IMG/VR virus record: IMGVR_UViG_3300043466_000640
Location: 1 to 30,832 of that record
Strand: one strand, 5' to 3'
Source: a virus
DNA: 30,832 bases
The stretch's first letter is position 1; every line of letters begins with the position of its first letter. The position numbers and the translations under genes are program-made. Positions 6,263 to 14,598 of the stretch are shown one piece after another. The notes beneath the pieces were generated by a model, which searched no databases, had not been told where the DNA came from, and saw only the letters and a program-made list of their open reading frames with translations.

Positions 6263-8247
6263 CGTCCGGCTACCTCGATTGTGGTTGTTACTTGGGTTGA
6301 AGCGACGCCCGGATACCGGATTGGTAATATGGTCGTTGTCACAACACCTACGTTTGCAGGCACCGTAAGCGCTGAGTTACCGCTTGTGGCAAGTGCGCTT
6401 TTAATAGCGCGGAACAAGTTGGTGGGTAGCGCAATGGTAATGTTGCCGCTGCCGTCCGTAGTTTGTACAACCACGTTACGGTACATGGTTGTGCCATCTG
6501 ATCCGATAGTCCACGACCAGTTAGTTCCGGGCAACGCTTCTACAATGTCGCCGACGCGAGTTTCGCTAATAGCGTAACCAGAGGCGTCTACAACTCTTGC
6601 AGACGTATAGGTGCCTGAGCCGCGGAACGTGTTTTGGCGCTCAATAATCCCCCTGTCTAAGACCGTTGAAGCGACAAACAGCCATTCAGAAAATGACGCG
6701 TAGCTGACCGTCATGTTTTCCGTGATGCGAATATCAGTAGATATAGGCCCGCCGATAGCAAAAGCGTTGCCACCCGTCCAAGCACCTTCGGCAAAAATTT
6801 CATTGCCGTCAATGATCGTATCGACGCAGTCAATGAGTTGTCCGATACGCGTGAGGTTACTTGTTGACGTAGCGTCAACAACAAACAAACCGTCGCGGAC
6901 GCGGACAAATTCAAGATATTGGAAGTCAAAACATGGTCCTGAACCCTGCCAACCGCAAGTGTCAAAAATCCAGTTATCCGCAGGCGCATACGCGCTGTTG
7001 GTGTCCAAAAGTTGTGCAAATCCAACACCGGAATAGGCTTGACTGTTTGCCCAACGACCTTGTTCGTGCGAATGCACAAGCGCGGTAAAACCAGTCCAGA
7101 GGAAATCCCAACCAAATTTATAGCCGACTGTCATACAGTTGTCGAAGTTGTAGCTATCGCCAGCGCCGGTGCCAGCTTGGCCGGGAGGGCAATCAGGATC
7201 AGATGCGGAGTTTGACGGGAATACGTGCGCGTTGCTGCTTAGGACAAAGAAGTTCCGCCCAAACACGATAAAGTTGCGCCAATCCAAGCCGCGCTGGATG
7301 TTGCGGGTAATCGTGGAGTTCACGAAATAAGAAGTAGTGTCGCGCGACAAAATCATTACGTTGTCTATGACGTGACACCAAGCAGGCTGGCTGCCTGAGA
7401 ACCGGACGTTAAAGCAGCAGGCGGCGGCAGCGCCAGCGGCAGGCGTAATACGCAAATTCTGTACGTAGAACGTGCCTGTAGCAGCTACGGAATTGGTGAA
7501 ACCATGCGACCAAAACGTACCTGTGCCCGTGTATTTGATTTCGGTCAGATCGCGGCCAGCGCCCCAAAGGTTTATGTTCTGGTTTTGGCCGGTCTGGATA
7601 CCGATATTAAAAATGGCAACGCCAGCGGGCAGGTTAAGTTCACCGCCGCCGGGGCGATCATTGAACCATGCCTGCACGGAAACAGCGTCGATCTCATTCG
7701 TCAACGCCGTGACTTGTGGCACTAACGCCTGCCATTGGCTAAGCGAATAGCCAGTTACGTTTATACCTTTGAAATAGGTTACTGACGAAAGAGGATGGCT
7801 GAAGCCATCAGCGACATAGCCGTACCAGCGGATGTCGTTATTTTCCGCCAGCCATACCAACCATTCACCTACCGTATTATTGGCGTAAGAAAGACTTGTG
7901 GAGAAGCCAACTAGACCGGCGCCGGTCAGCGCGGACAAATCGCTGTATATCCCTGACGGAACTCCGCCGATGTTATCGTGCGACCAAAGCTGGATGTTCG
8001 TGCTAGTGGTCAAGACAAATTTATAAGAGGCGCTTGTTGTCAGCCAAATCTCGCTGCTAACGCGGCCAGCGCTATCCAAAATTATGGGGTTAGCGTGCGG
8101 CGTAGCGCCAGTGCTGCTGGTGTATGTGGTCGCAGGGGTTGTGGTCCCCGCTGCGTAAGTATATAGCTTACCACCGGCCAGAGGCACGCCGTTGTTATCA
8201 AAAAACTGCCAGCCTGCCCCACCCAGAATTGAAATATCGACCGTCAT
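6259..8247 (-). CDS. Tailspike with phage head-binding domain and beta-helix body
   Basis: The product is 662 residues. Residues about 8-100 hold the head-binding domain of phage tailspikes: a FFDNNGVPLAGGKLYTYAAG block, NPIILDSAGRVSSEIWL and a YKFVL strand. A linker follows. From about residue 190 there is a long repetitive, Gly/Asn/Asp-rich region (ELNLPAGVAIFNIG, NINLWGAGRDLTEIKYTG) like right-handed parallel beta-helix proteins of the pectate-lyase type. Tailspikes bind and often cleave surface polysaccharide. I cannot point to catalytic acids, so depolymerase activity is inferred from the fold. Unlike the preceding fibre it has no S74 chaperone end. Confidence 0.8.
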   Translation of the reverse strand: MTVDISILGGAGWQFFDNNGVPLAGGKLYTYAAGTTTPATTYTSSTGATPHANPIILDSAGRVSSEIWLTTSASYKFVLTTSTNIQLWSHDNIGGVPSGIYSDLSALTGAGLVGFSTSLSYANNTVGEWLVWLAENNDIRWYGYVADGFSHPLSSVTYFKGINVTGYSLSQWQALVPQVTALTNEIDAVSVQAWFNDRPGGGELNLPAGVAIFNIGIQTGQNQNINLWGAGRDLTEIKYTGTGTFWSHGFTNSVAATGTFYVQNLRITPAAGAAAACCFNVRFSGSQPAWCHVIDNVMILSRDTTSYFVNSTITRNIQRGLDWRNFIVFGRNFFVLSSNAHVFPSNSASDPDCPPGQAGTGAGDSYNFDNCMTVGYKFGWDFLWTGFTALVHSHEQGRWANSQAYSGVGFAQLLDTNSAYAPADNWIFDTCGWQGSGPCFDFQYLEFVRVRDGLFVVDATSTSNLTRIGQLIDCVDTIIDGNEIFAEGAWTGGNAFAIGGPISTDIRITENMTVSYASFSEWLFVASTVLDRGIIERQNTFRGSGTYTSARVVDASGYAISETRVGDIVEALPGTNWSWTIGSDGTTMYRNVVVQTTDGSGNITIALPTNLFRAIKSALATSGNSALTVPANVGVVTTTILPIRYPGVASTQVTTTIEVAGR

Positions 8248-8318
8248 ACGTTTATCCTTGTGAGCCGCGCGTTTATACGCTGGTATAGCCTATTGTGTCA
8301 ACCGCAACTGAAACTCGA

Positions 8319-10247
8319 TTAGCTTTGCGTTGCGTACTTCAATTCTAATGTTTCAAGCCGCGCCGACACGTCTTGCAGCGACCGCACCAAAAGCGCGACC
8401 ATGTTGGCGTAGGCCAGTGCGTCGGGCCTATCTTCTTCGTCGTATGTTACAAACTCGGTCATGCCTAGCGCGTCTACTTCTTCGGCAATAAGCCCTGCGT
8501 AAACTTTATCGCCGTCATTTTTACCCTTGTAAAATACCGGCCTAAGTTTGTTAAGATCGGCAAGCCCGCGAGAATAATCAGTCACGTCAGTCTTGTATCG
8601 GATGGATGATGTAGACCGCAACAGTTCGCCCGCAACGATACCTAAAACGCAGTTAGCAGCGGCGGCTGTCGTGTTGTTATATGGCGACGCTGCTGCGCTG
8701 CCGGTGAACATTTTTCCGTCGTCTTGGATAAAAAACATATTGGTGCCAGAGCTGTTGCGGATAACTTGGGCGTATGTGGCGGAAGTGGACCCCGTACCTT
8801 GAATAAAAAAGCGGAATGAACCTATAGGCGCTGCACCGACGCCGACTTCAGTTCCGTTGTCTTGGATAATAGACGCTGAGACTGCCGAAGTTCCGTTACC
8901 TTTAAGGAGATAGCCGGATGTTAGTGTTGTCGCGCCGGTCCCGCCGTTAGCAACAGGGAGAGTGCCGCTAACCTGCGTTGTAAGGCTGACACCAGACAAA
9001 GTGCCGCCGAGGGTCAAGCTGCCGCTCGAAGTGACTGACCCAGTCAATGTGATGCCGTTGACAGTGCCAGTGCCGGATACGCTGGTGACAGTACCAACAT
9101 ACTGGTCGTTCGAAGTGATCGTAAAGCTAGGGTACGTGCCGGTAACAACAGTCGTCCCCGCGCCGGTTAGGCTGACAATTTGATCTGGCGCGGCGTTGGT
9201 TATCGTAAAGGAGGGGTAGGTGCCGGACACCGAAATACCCGTGCCAGCGGTCAACGTGACAGTTTGGTCGGGCGCGGTGTTTGTGATCGTAAACGAAGGG
9301 TACGTACCGGACACCGAAATGCCAGTCCCTGAAGTCAGAGAAACCGTTTGGTCGGGTGCGCTGTTCGACAGCGTGCCGCCTGACAGCAGCAGCCCAGTGC
9401 CGACCGTGATTTCTTCGGCGGCGCCGGTGCTGGCTGTAGTGCGCCCTAGCAAGCGGTTGGTGGACATTACCAAGCCGTTGGCGGAAGCATACGCGCTGGG
9501 CGCTACATAGTCGGTCGCCGCAATCGCAGCCAACAAGGCTGTGCCGTTACCTTTGACAAGCCCCGTAACCGAAGTTGAGAGAGTTATAGCCGGAGTGGTG
9601 GTGGCATTAGCTACCGTGCCTGCAAAGCCATTAGCCGATACAACCGAAACGCTTGTCACTGTCCCGACAAAAGCATCTGTCGCATTGATGGTGATAGAGC
9701 CAGCGCCATTGGTGATGCTGACATTTGTGCCTGCCGTCAGTGTTGCTTTGGTCAGCGTATTTCCGGTTGTGTTACCAATCAGAAGTTCGCCGTTGGTGTA
9801 AGTTACTTGGCCTGTACCCCCGCTGGCAACCGCCAGTGTGCCGCCAAGCGTAAGGGTGCCGCTTGTCGTGATTGGCGATCCGGTAAAAGTTAGTCCTGTT
9901 GCACCGCCGGACGCAGCGACCGAAGTGACAGTGCCGCCAAGGTCAGGCGGCGTAACTTCAAAAGCGTCTTGCAAATTGTTTAAGCTGCTCTCAAGTGAAG
10001 CCGTCAGCGAAGTGGCGTCAGGCGCGCTCTGGACGCCTTGCGCCAAATCAATCAACATAGCGTCGTAGGACGCCAGCAATGCCGTAGTGTCCGGCACTAA
10101 TTCGGTTTCTTCTTGGGTAGTTTGCGTTGCAGTCAATAGCGACAGGAAAAACCTATACCATTCACGGCTGATAGCACCCGACCGCTCGTCAATCAGACTG
10201 ACGCGGGGCGGCGTCATTTGCGTAGGATTAGTTGGGGTGTACACCAT
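8319..10247 (-). CDS. Tail fibre with C-terminal S74 intramolecular chaperone
   Basis: The 642-residue protein starts with a short conserved N-terminus (residues 13-35, including SREWYRFFLSLL) that probably docks to the tail. It continues with a long Gly/Thr/Ser-rich beta-repeat shaft and ends, from about residue 550, in an intramolecular chaperone of the endosialidase type (peptidase S74). Visible markers are SSIRYKTDV, the Ser/Lys self-cleavage region, then YAGLIAEEVDAL and LVRSLQDVSARLETLE, which gives a trimeric coiled coil. S74 domains fold the trimer and then cut themselves off. The gene overlaps the gp10-like gene by 1 nt as TAATG. Confidence 0.85.
   Translation of the reverse strand: MVYTPTNPTQMTPPRVSLIDERSGAISREWYRFFLSLLTATQTTQEETELVPDTTALLASYDAMLIDLAQGVQSAPDATSLTASLESSLNNLQDAFEVTPPDLGGTVTSVAASGGATGLTFTGSPITTSGTLTLGGTLAVASGGTGQVTYTNGELLIGNTTGNTLTKATLTAGTNVSITNGAGSITINATDAFVGTVTSVSVVSANGFAGTVANATTTPAITLSTSVTGLVKGNGTALLAAIAATDYVAPSAYASANGLVMSTNRLLGRTTASTGAAEEITVGTGLLLSGGTLSNSAPDQTVSLTSGTGISVSGTYPSFTITNTAPDQTVTLTAGTGISVSGTYPSFTITNAAPDQIVSLTGAGTTVVTGTYPSFTITSNDQYVGTVTSVSGTGTVNGITLTGSVTSSGSLTLGGTLSGVSLTTQVSGTLPVANGGTGATTLTSGYLLKGNGTSAVSASIIQDNGTEVGVGAAPIGSFRFFIQGTGSTSATYAQVIRNSSGTNMFFIQDDGKMFTGSAAASPYNNTTAAAANCVLGIVAGELLRSTSSIRYKTDVTDYSRGLADLNKLRPVFYKGKNDGDKVYAGLIAEEVDALGMTEFVTYDEEDRPDALAYANMVALLVRSLQDVSARLETLELKYATQS
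9108..9359 (-). repeat. Three tandem 84-bp in-frame repeats in the fibre shaft
   Basis: Three consecutive 28-residue units are encoded at 9276-9359, 9192-9275 and 9108-9191 (order of translation). Each starts with APDQ and contains a GTYPSFTIT strand. The first two are nearly identical (GTGISVSGTYPSFTITN), while the third has diverged (GAGTTVVTGTYPSFTIT). The exact 84-nt period keeps the reading frame. Confidence 0.9.
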
Positions 10248-11677
10248 TAGGCGCGTGTCCCTGACAGCAACAGTTCAGCCCCCATAATGTAGATACGTAC
10301 AGGATCAGTCCCGGATGCTTCATATACGCGGTCACGTATCTTCATCGTTGCACCAAGGCGGCGCCAGATAGTGCGTTTGCCAAACCTACCGATGGCGCCC
10401 ATCGACTTCCAATGTTCGTTAGACCATGTATGGCCGCCATCATCAGACCAGCGCAGCATGACTTGCGGGTCGCTACCTTGGCCGTTGTTCAAGCCAACGC
10501 CTGTTTCGCAGTCAAGCTGTAAGGAATGTTGAATGGTGCGGGCGAGGTTGTTAGCGCCTGTCGGCAGCGCGCGCCACGACCGCAACCATTTTTGCGGCTC
10601 ATTGTCGTCGGCGTACACCTCAAGGTCAAACTTGTATATCTTGCCGTTTTCGTAATCGCCGACGATGTTTTGGCTATTAAAGTACATTTGGCTATTGCCG
10701 CGGTGACGATTAAACTGGCCGTTGTCAAAAGAGGCCCGCTCGTGCCATGCGCCTGTTGCAACGTCAAACACCCATGTTGTGTTAGCCGTCGGAAAGTTTA
10801 GCACGTAGAAGTTGTGGCCGTCCTGCTGGTATGTGTAGCCGACAGCATCCGAGATGTCGGCGTACTCTTGCATCTGCCATTCAATAGCGTGCGTTGACAC
10901 GCGTTGACCCATATAGCCCGCCGCGCGGTATACGATACCTTGTCCGCGTGCATCCTTGCCCAGCCAGTAGACTTGGTTGTCCATCTTGGCGACAGAATAC
11001 GGTGCCGCGCAGCCCAGTTCGTTGTACGCGCCTTGGATACGTGTCAGTGGGAAGTCGAGCAACCCTGCGTCATACCAAACTTCCGTTGAGTTTGTACCGA
11101 ACACCCACACTTCACGGTGGTCAACAAAAACAGCTACAACGCCGTCGGGGCTGCCTTCCGCGCTTGCAAACTCCAACGGGTCAATGATGGTGCCTTCGAG
11201 CAACGCCGTAACCCAAATCTTTTGGCTGTTTGGTTCGTTAAAAACAAAATAGCCGTCGATATACCCAACTGATACCGCGCCGGGAAAATCGGGATCGGTA
11301 ATTTGCTGGAATGTGTCAGTAACGACGTTGTAGATGTAACCTTCTGGGTTAGCGGCGACAAATAGCTGCGTGCCGTTGTCGGCCATGCTGACAGGGCCGG
11401 AACCGGCTATGGTTCCTTTAGGGATTGCGTTCCAGCTATTATTGATTTGGTATAGCGTGTTGCCGGATACGGCGTAGCCGTAGTTGCCGAACTGCCACAT
11501 ACCGCGAATAGGCCCTGTGCCAAGCGTAGCCAGACGGGTCAGCCCCGGAGCGCGCTGAAGAAATGCAGGTTCTTTGCCGCCTTCCGGTACGATCTCCGGA
11601 AAGAGGTTGACCATTCGATTGTCGGCGGCGTTGACGCTTCTTGCGACATACGCCGACCCTAAGATCGGCGTCTTCAT
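10247..11677 (-). CDS. Packaged-DNA stabilization protein, P22 gp10-like
   Basis: The product is 476 residues from the ATG at 11677, which overlaps the gp4-like stop by 1 nt. The N-terminal block TPILGSAYVARSVNAADNR, followed by VNLFPE and FLQRAPGLTRLA, is the hallmark of the P22 gp10 (phage_stabilise) family. The body is beta-rich with repeated blade-like units. Gp10 plugs the portal-gp4 channel after packaging and provides the platform for the needle and tailspikes. Its place between gp4-like and fibre genes is the order expected for P22-like tails. Confidence 0.85.
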   Translation of the reverse strand: MKTPILGSAYVARSVNAADNRMVNLFPEIVPEGGKEPAFLQRAPGLTRLATLGTGPIRGMWQFGNYGYAVSGNTLYQINNSWNAIPKGTIAGSGPVSMADNGTQLFVAANPEGYIYNVVTDTFQQITDPDFPGAVSVGYIDGYFVFNEPNSQKIWVTALLEGTIIDPLEFASAEGSPDGVVAVFVDHREVWVFGTNSTEVWYDAGLLDFPLTRIQGAYNELGCAAPYSVAKMDNQVYWLGKDARGQGIVYRAAGYMGQRVSTHAIEWQMQEYADISDAVGYTYQQDGHNFYVLNFPTANTTWVFDVATGAWHERASFDNGQFNRHRGNSQMYFNSQNIVGDYENGKIYKFDLEVYADDNEPQKWLRSWRALPTGANNLARTIQHSLQLDCETGVGLNNGQGSDPQVMLRWSDDGGHTWSNEHWKSMGAIGRFGKRTIWRRLGATMKIRDRVYEASGTDPVRIYIMGAELLLSGTRA

Positions 11678-12387
11678 CAATAGTTCCCAGCGAAGATGTT
11701 GAACCGCTGACGTGTAGCCACAATGCTGTACGGCATCGACATGATGTCGTCAGGGTTGTTGATGCGCTTCAGGTTACGCTTCGACGCCATAGCCAAACGC
11801 GACACTTGCGGTGACGGCTCTACACCAAACTCTGGTGCCATCTCGCACGCCAAGTTGTAACGGAACGCACGCAGATAGCCGGGCGGGAAATGTAGTGTGG
11901 TCGCCAGCGTTGCAGGCTGGGTTAATTCTTCAACCGAAATAAAGTGCCACTCCAGCGCGCGCGTAGGGCGCGGGTAGATGTACATTTCGACGTCAGGAAA
12001 CGTCATGTTGACGAAGATAACCTGCGGGTATGTGGATGTTACGGTTTTGACCGCAATACCGTTATACTGCTGCTGGTTAATGAATTTGATACCGTAGCTG
12101 ACGCCGGTGCCGGGATCGCGGAAATATGTCGAGTCCTCAAGCAGCACGGGGCGGTTGCCAACAAAGTCGCCGCTAGGGCCAAGTGTGCGCGAAAGCTGGC
12201 CTGCTGGCCATGTAAATATCTGGTCTTGCGTCGCGTAGACCGCGAGGCGCTCAGTGTTCCAGCTATCAATCATCTGGTTCATGGCGCGCAGTGCGTCTTG
12301 CGACGTTTCAGCCGATGGAACTTCACCCTCTGCCAGAACGCCTAGAAGCCTAAGCGAACCGTTAATTATGTCCCCAGCCGTTTCCAT
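11677..12387 (-). CDS. Tail accessory (head completion) protein, P22 gp4-like
   Basis: The 236-residue product begins with a helical region (GDIINGSLRLLGVLAEGEVP, then ALRAMNQMIDSWNTERL) that matches the start of the P22 gp4 tail-accessory family. The middle includes FTWPAGQ and a PRPTRALEWHF stretch. The C-terminus FPPGYLRAFRYNLACEMAPEF is also typical of the family. Gp4 binds under the portal ring and lets gp10 attach. An AGGAAG lies upstream of the ATG. The gene follows the coat/decoration block and overlaps the gp10-like gene by 1 nt. Confidence 0.85.
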   Translation of the reverse strand: METAGDIINGSLRLLGVLAEGEVPSAETSQDALRAMNQMIDSWNTERLAVYATQDQIFTWPAGQLSRTLGPSGDFVGNRPVLLEDSTYFRDPGTGVSYGIKFINQQQYNGIAVKTVTSTYPQVIFVNMTFPDVEMYIYPRPTRALEWHFISVEELTQPATLATTLHFPPGYLRAFRYNLACEMAPEFGVEPSPQVSRLAMASKRNLKRINNPDDIMSMPYSIVATRQRFNIFAGNY

Positions 12388-12390
12388 TTG

Positions 12391-12570
12391 TTAGACTTCC
12401 TGCGTTGCGCGGCGGCGACTATTGCGCGCCGACATTTCGTTTGCGGACGCCTCTACAGGGGCGTCAGGGTAATGGCGTTCCCAACCGTATTCCTCATCAA
12501 ATTGCGCTTCTTCTTCCGAAATAGCAACTTTTGCGCCGTGGACGTCGTGAACAAGGTAGATAACAGCCAT
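12391..12570 (-). CDS. 59-residue small protein downstream of the decoration genes
   Basis: A short frame starts at the ATG at 12570 with GGAG about 7 nt upstream and stops 3 nt before the gp4-like start. The N-terminus reads VIYLVHDVHGAKVAISEEEA with a later YGWERHYPD. This 'HGxKVA ... E(A) ... GWxRY' pattern recurs in small proteins beside capsid genes of many phages. The C-terminus is basic (SRRRATQEV). No function is known to me; it is probably a minor head or neck factor, judged only by position. Confidence 0.7.
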   Translation of the reverse strand: MAVIYLVHDVHGAKVAISEEEAQFDEEYGWERHYPDAPVEASANEMSARNSRRRATQEV

Positions 12571-12586
12571 AAAAACTCCGTAAAAT

Positions 12587-12606
12587 GGACGGCCCGAAAG
12601 CCGCCC
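12587..12606 (-). terminator. Intergenic hairpin 3 (after the 136-residue structural gene)
   Basis: On the minus strand GGGCGGC pairs with GCCGTCC (7 bp including one G-U) around a 6-nt loop, followed by ATTTTAC. The T run is short, so it is more likely a weak terminator, attenuator or mRNA-end stabilizer than a full stop. It lies between the 12614 stop and the RBS of the 59-residue gene. Confidence 0.55.
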
Positions 12607-12613
12607 AAATTAG

Positions 12614-13024
12614 TTAAAGGCAGTGGATAACCGCAAAGTTAATCACTACTGCTTCGCTCAAGTTACCGCCGGAAATGTTACGGACGGTAATGGTAACTGT
12701 TCCAGTGCCTTTGCCGGAAACCCAGCAGTTATACGCGCCGGCAGTAGCCCCTGAAGCAACACTCAAAACAACCACATCTTTTGCGCTAACCGTGCTGTTG
12801 TTCAGCGTGAACGTCACGTTGGTCGCTGCGTTCAACTGTGCGTTGTTCATCGTGATTTGACCAGCGGACTTGTTCAGCGTGACGGCAGTTGACTTATTTG
12901 TCAACTGAGTGACCACGCCTTGTGCTGCGGCGGTGTAACCGAGTTCGCTATCAACATAAACGAAATCGGCGCCGTCGATGTTTTGGTCAAGGAAAGCGAC
13001 GCCAATAGATTTTGTATTAGCCAT
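12614..13024 (-). CDS. Probable capsid decoration / structural protein
   Basis: The 136-residue protein has a conserved block VVTQLTNKSTAVTLNKSAGQ and ITMNNAQL, followed by beta-rich VTFTLNNSTVSAKDVVVLSVASG. This is a small phage structural family I know from positions next to the coat gene. The start has AGGAG 7 nt upstream. It is flanked on both sides by GC-rich hairpins, consistent with separately tuned expression of abundant capsid parts. Decoration of the capsid surface is inferred from position and composition. Confidence 0.65.
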   Translation of the reverse strand: MANTKSIGVAFLDQNIDGADFVYVDSELGYTAAAQGVVTQLTNKSTAVTLNKSAGQITMNNAQLNAATNVTFTLNNSTVSAKDVVVLSVASGATAGAYNCWVSGKGTGTVTITVRNISGGNLSEAVVINFAVIHCL

Positions 13025-13042
13025 TGATTTTCTCCTGAAAAT

Positions 13043-13062
13043 GGGCGGCCCGAAGACCGCCC
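13043..13062 (-). terminator. Intergenic hairpin 2 with UUCG tetraloop
   Basis: On the minus strand GGGCGGTC pairs with GGCCGCCC (8 bp, one G-U) around TTCG, giving a C(UUCG)G-capped stem, then ATTTTCAGG. The RBS of the next gene (AGGAG) begins only about 6 nt later. The short T tract suggests partial termination or mRNA protection. Confidence 0.6.
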
Positions 13063-13069
13063 AAATTGG

Positions 13070-13321
13070 TTAAGCGACGACAGCAAACTGCCATTTAGCG
13101 CCATCGGAGATGAACAACTTGCCCACGCCGGTTGCGTTTGTGGTCACGCCAATAGAGCCAGAAGCGACTGTAGTGGTCGTGGTGTTTGCGGTAATTGCAG
13201 TGGTAAGGAAATAGATGCCTGCGCCCGACGTAGCAATAAGTGCTGGGCCGCCGAGCAGCTTGTCTGCCTCGACGTTGCCATCCGAAACCTGATAGGCGGA
13301 ACCGCCATTTGGTAATGCCAT
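13070..13321 (-). CDS. Small structural protein next to the coat gene
   Basis: The 83-residue product begins PNGGSAYQVSDGN and continues with a Thr-rich beta region and a C-terminal KLFISDGAKWQFAVVA strand. It has no membrane segment or enzyme motif. The start has AAAGGA about 8 nt upstream and the gene lies between hairpins 1 and 2. Position and composition suggest a capsid accessory or head-fibre protein. The family is not certain. Confidence 0.6.
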   Translation of the reverse strand: MALPNGGSAYQVSDGNVEADKLLGGPALIATSGAGIYFLTTAITANTTTTTVASGSIGVTTNATGVGKLFISDGAKWQFAVVA

Positions 13322-13335
13322 AATAAAAATCCTTT

Positions 13336-13366
13336 AAAAAAGTTGGCCCCCGGCGAACCGAGGGCC
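13336..13366 (-). terminator. Hairpin 1 after the coat gene, UUCG loop plus T run
   Basis: On the minus strand GGCCCTCGG pairs with CCGGGGGCC (9 bp with one G-U) around a TTCG loop at 13345-13366, followed by AAC and six T residues (13336-13341). It is the strongest terminator-like element of the late block and lies directly downstream of the coat stop. The following genes still need expression, so read-through or partial termination is likely. Confidence 0.7.
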
Positions 13367-13375
13367 GTGATTAAA

Positions 13376-14584
13376 TTAGCCCCACATCCGAACGGCCATT
13401 TGTGGACGGATCGTGCTGTAGCCATACAGAACGTCAATACGGCAAGGCATACGGTCGTTGTTGATGTCGTACTGACGAACAACGCGAAGCGAAATGCCGT
13501 TGTGTACCTGACGCGAAGCCATATCTACACCTTGTGGGAGCAGAAGGTCGGCGGTTGCAAAGGTGATAGCGTCCTTGTGGTATACGAGGTTCTGCGCGTA
13601 TTGCGAAGAAGCCGCACCAACGAACACTACAGCCTTGCTGTTGCCGGGCAGTGTGTTGACTGTGGCAAGAGCATGACCAGCCGAGTAGATTGGTGCAACA
13701 GTGATGTTGCCTGCACCGCCGCTCGAAAGCGCAACGTCTGCAAGAGCAACGAACTGGAACAACGAACCTGTGCTTTCACGCGTCTGTGGGTTGACTGCAA
13801 AGCAGTCAGCTACAGTGAACACGTCGCCAGCCTTGACGGTTGTGCTTGTGCCAGCGCCAGTGATGGCGATGGTGGTCGCGCCTTCTGCCGTAACAGCAGC
13901 CGAAGTCGAACCGCCGGTTGCAGTACGCGAACCAGTGGTGAACTGTTTGATGGACTGCGACATATTGATTTCGTCGAAACCAAGTACGCCCGTACCCATC
14001 ATGCCGTTCTTGAACTGCTTGCTGACAGTGTCAGTTGGGTTGAAGAGGCCCTTCATGCCTTCGACCAAGCCAGCGTTTGCGGCTGGGTTGACAGTGGCAT
14101 AGCGTGGCGACATCACGGCAGCGTTTTCGTTCAGCTTCTGCTGCGCTTGCAACAGAACCAGCGACGAAGAAGGCGTAGTGCCGGGCGTGCCGACCGAGTT
14201 ACCGATGGTTGCATACGCGTTTGCAACGTCAGCGTCGATGCTGGAAGCAAGCTGCGAGATACGTGGCTTGAGAACGCGCTCTGCGAAATCGTCAAGCTGC
14301 ATGGTCAATTCAGCAGTCGTGAAGTTGACGCCGATGTGCTTCTGGTTGGCAACGGTCAGCGTTGTGAACTGTTCGTTGTCGTCCTGTACCTGAAGGGCTG
14401 CACCGTCGGTAACAAGCGCACGGTCTGGAAGACGGATACGCAGAGTTGAACCAATCTTGGCGCCTTCAACAGCAAAGCTGTCGTCGTACTGGCGGTTTAC
14501 GTTACGAGTAAGCACGAGGTTGTTCTCAAGGATTTCGAGAGCCTTCCGCGTGATCATATCAATGGTTAAAATGCTATTGGACAT
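13376..14584 (-). CDS. Major capsid (coat) protein, P22 coat family
   Basis: The 402-residue protein matches the P22-type coat: an N-terminal helix with ITRKALEILENNLVLTRNVN, a GSTLRIRLPDRA block, then TVANQKHIGVNFTTAEL and a LDDFAERVLKPRISQLAS helix corresponding to the spine of the HK97 fold. A Thr/Gly/Ala-rich inserted region (about 230-310), possibly the P22 I-domain equivalent, precedes the C-terminal VLYGYSTIRPQMAVRMWG. It forms the icosahedral shell. The upstream neighbour is scaffold and the downstream one a decoration-type gene. A strong hairpin follows. Confidence 0.9.
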   Translation of the reverse strand: MSNSILTIDMITRKALEILENNLVLTRNVNRQYDDSFAVEGAKIGSTLRIRLPDRALVTDGAALQVQDDNEQFTTLTVANQKHIGVNFTTAELTMQLDDFAERVLKPRISQLASSIDADVANAYATIGNSVGTPGTTPSSSLVLLQAQQKLNENAAVMSPRYATVNPAANAGLVEGMKGLFNPTDTVSKQFKNGMMGTGVLGFDEINMSQSIKQFTTGSRTATGGSTSAAVTAEGATTIAITGAGTSTTVKAGDVFTVADCFAVNPQTRESTGSLFQFVALADVALSSGGAGNITVAPIYSAGHALATVNTLPGNSKAVVFVGAASSQYAQNLVYHKDAITFATADLLLPQGVDMASRQVHNGISLRVVRQYDINNDRMPCRIDVLYGYSTIRPQMAVRMWG

Positions 14585-14598
14585 GGGGTATTCCCTAT

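Noticed and set aside
9108-9359. CRISPR-like regular repeats
   Set aside because: The period is 84 nt, the copies are contiguous without spacers, and they encode in-frame fibre repeats.
13343-14449. A 368-codon plus-strand frame opposite the coat gene
   Set aside because: It is a mirror of the coat coding strand; the minus-strand product is a clear P22-type coat, and the plus-strand translation is Cys/Arg-rich with no recognisable pattern.
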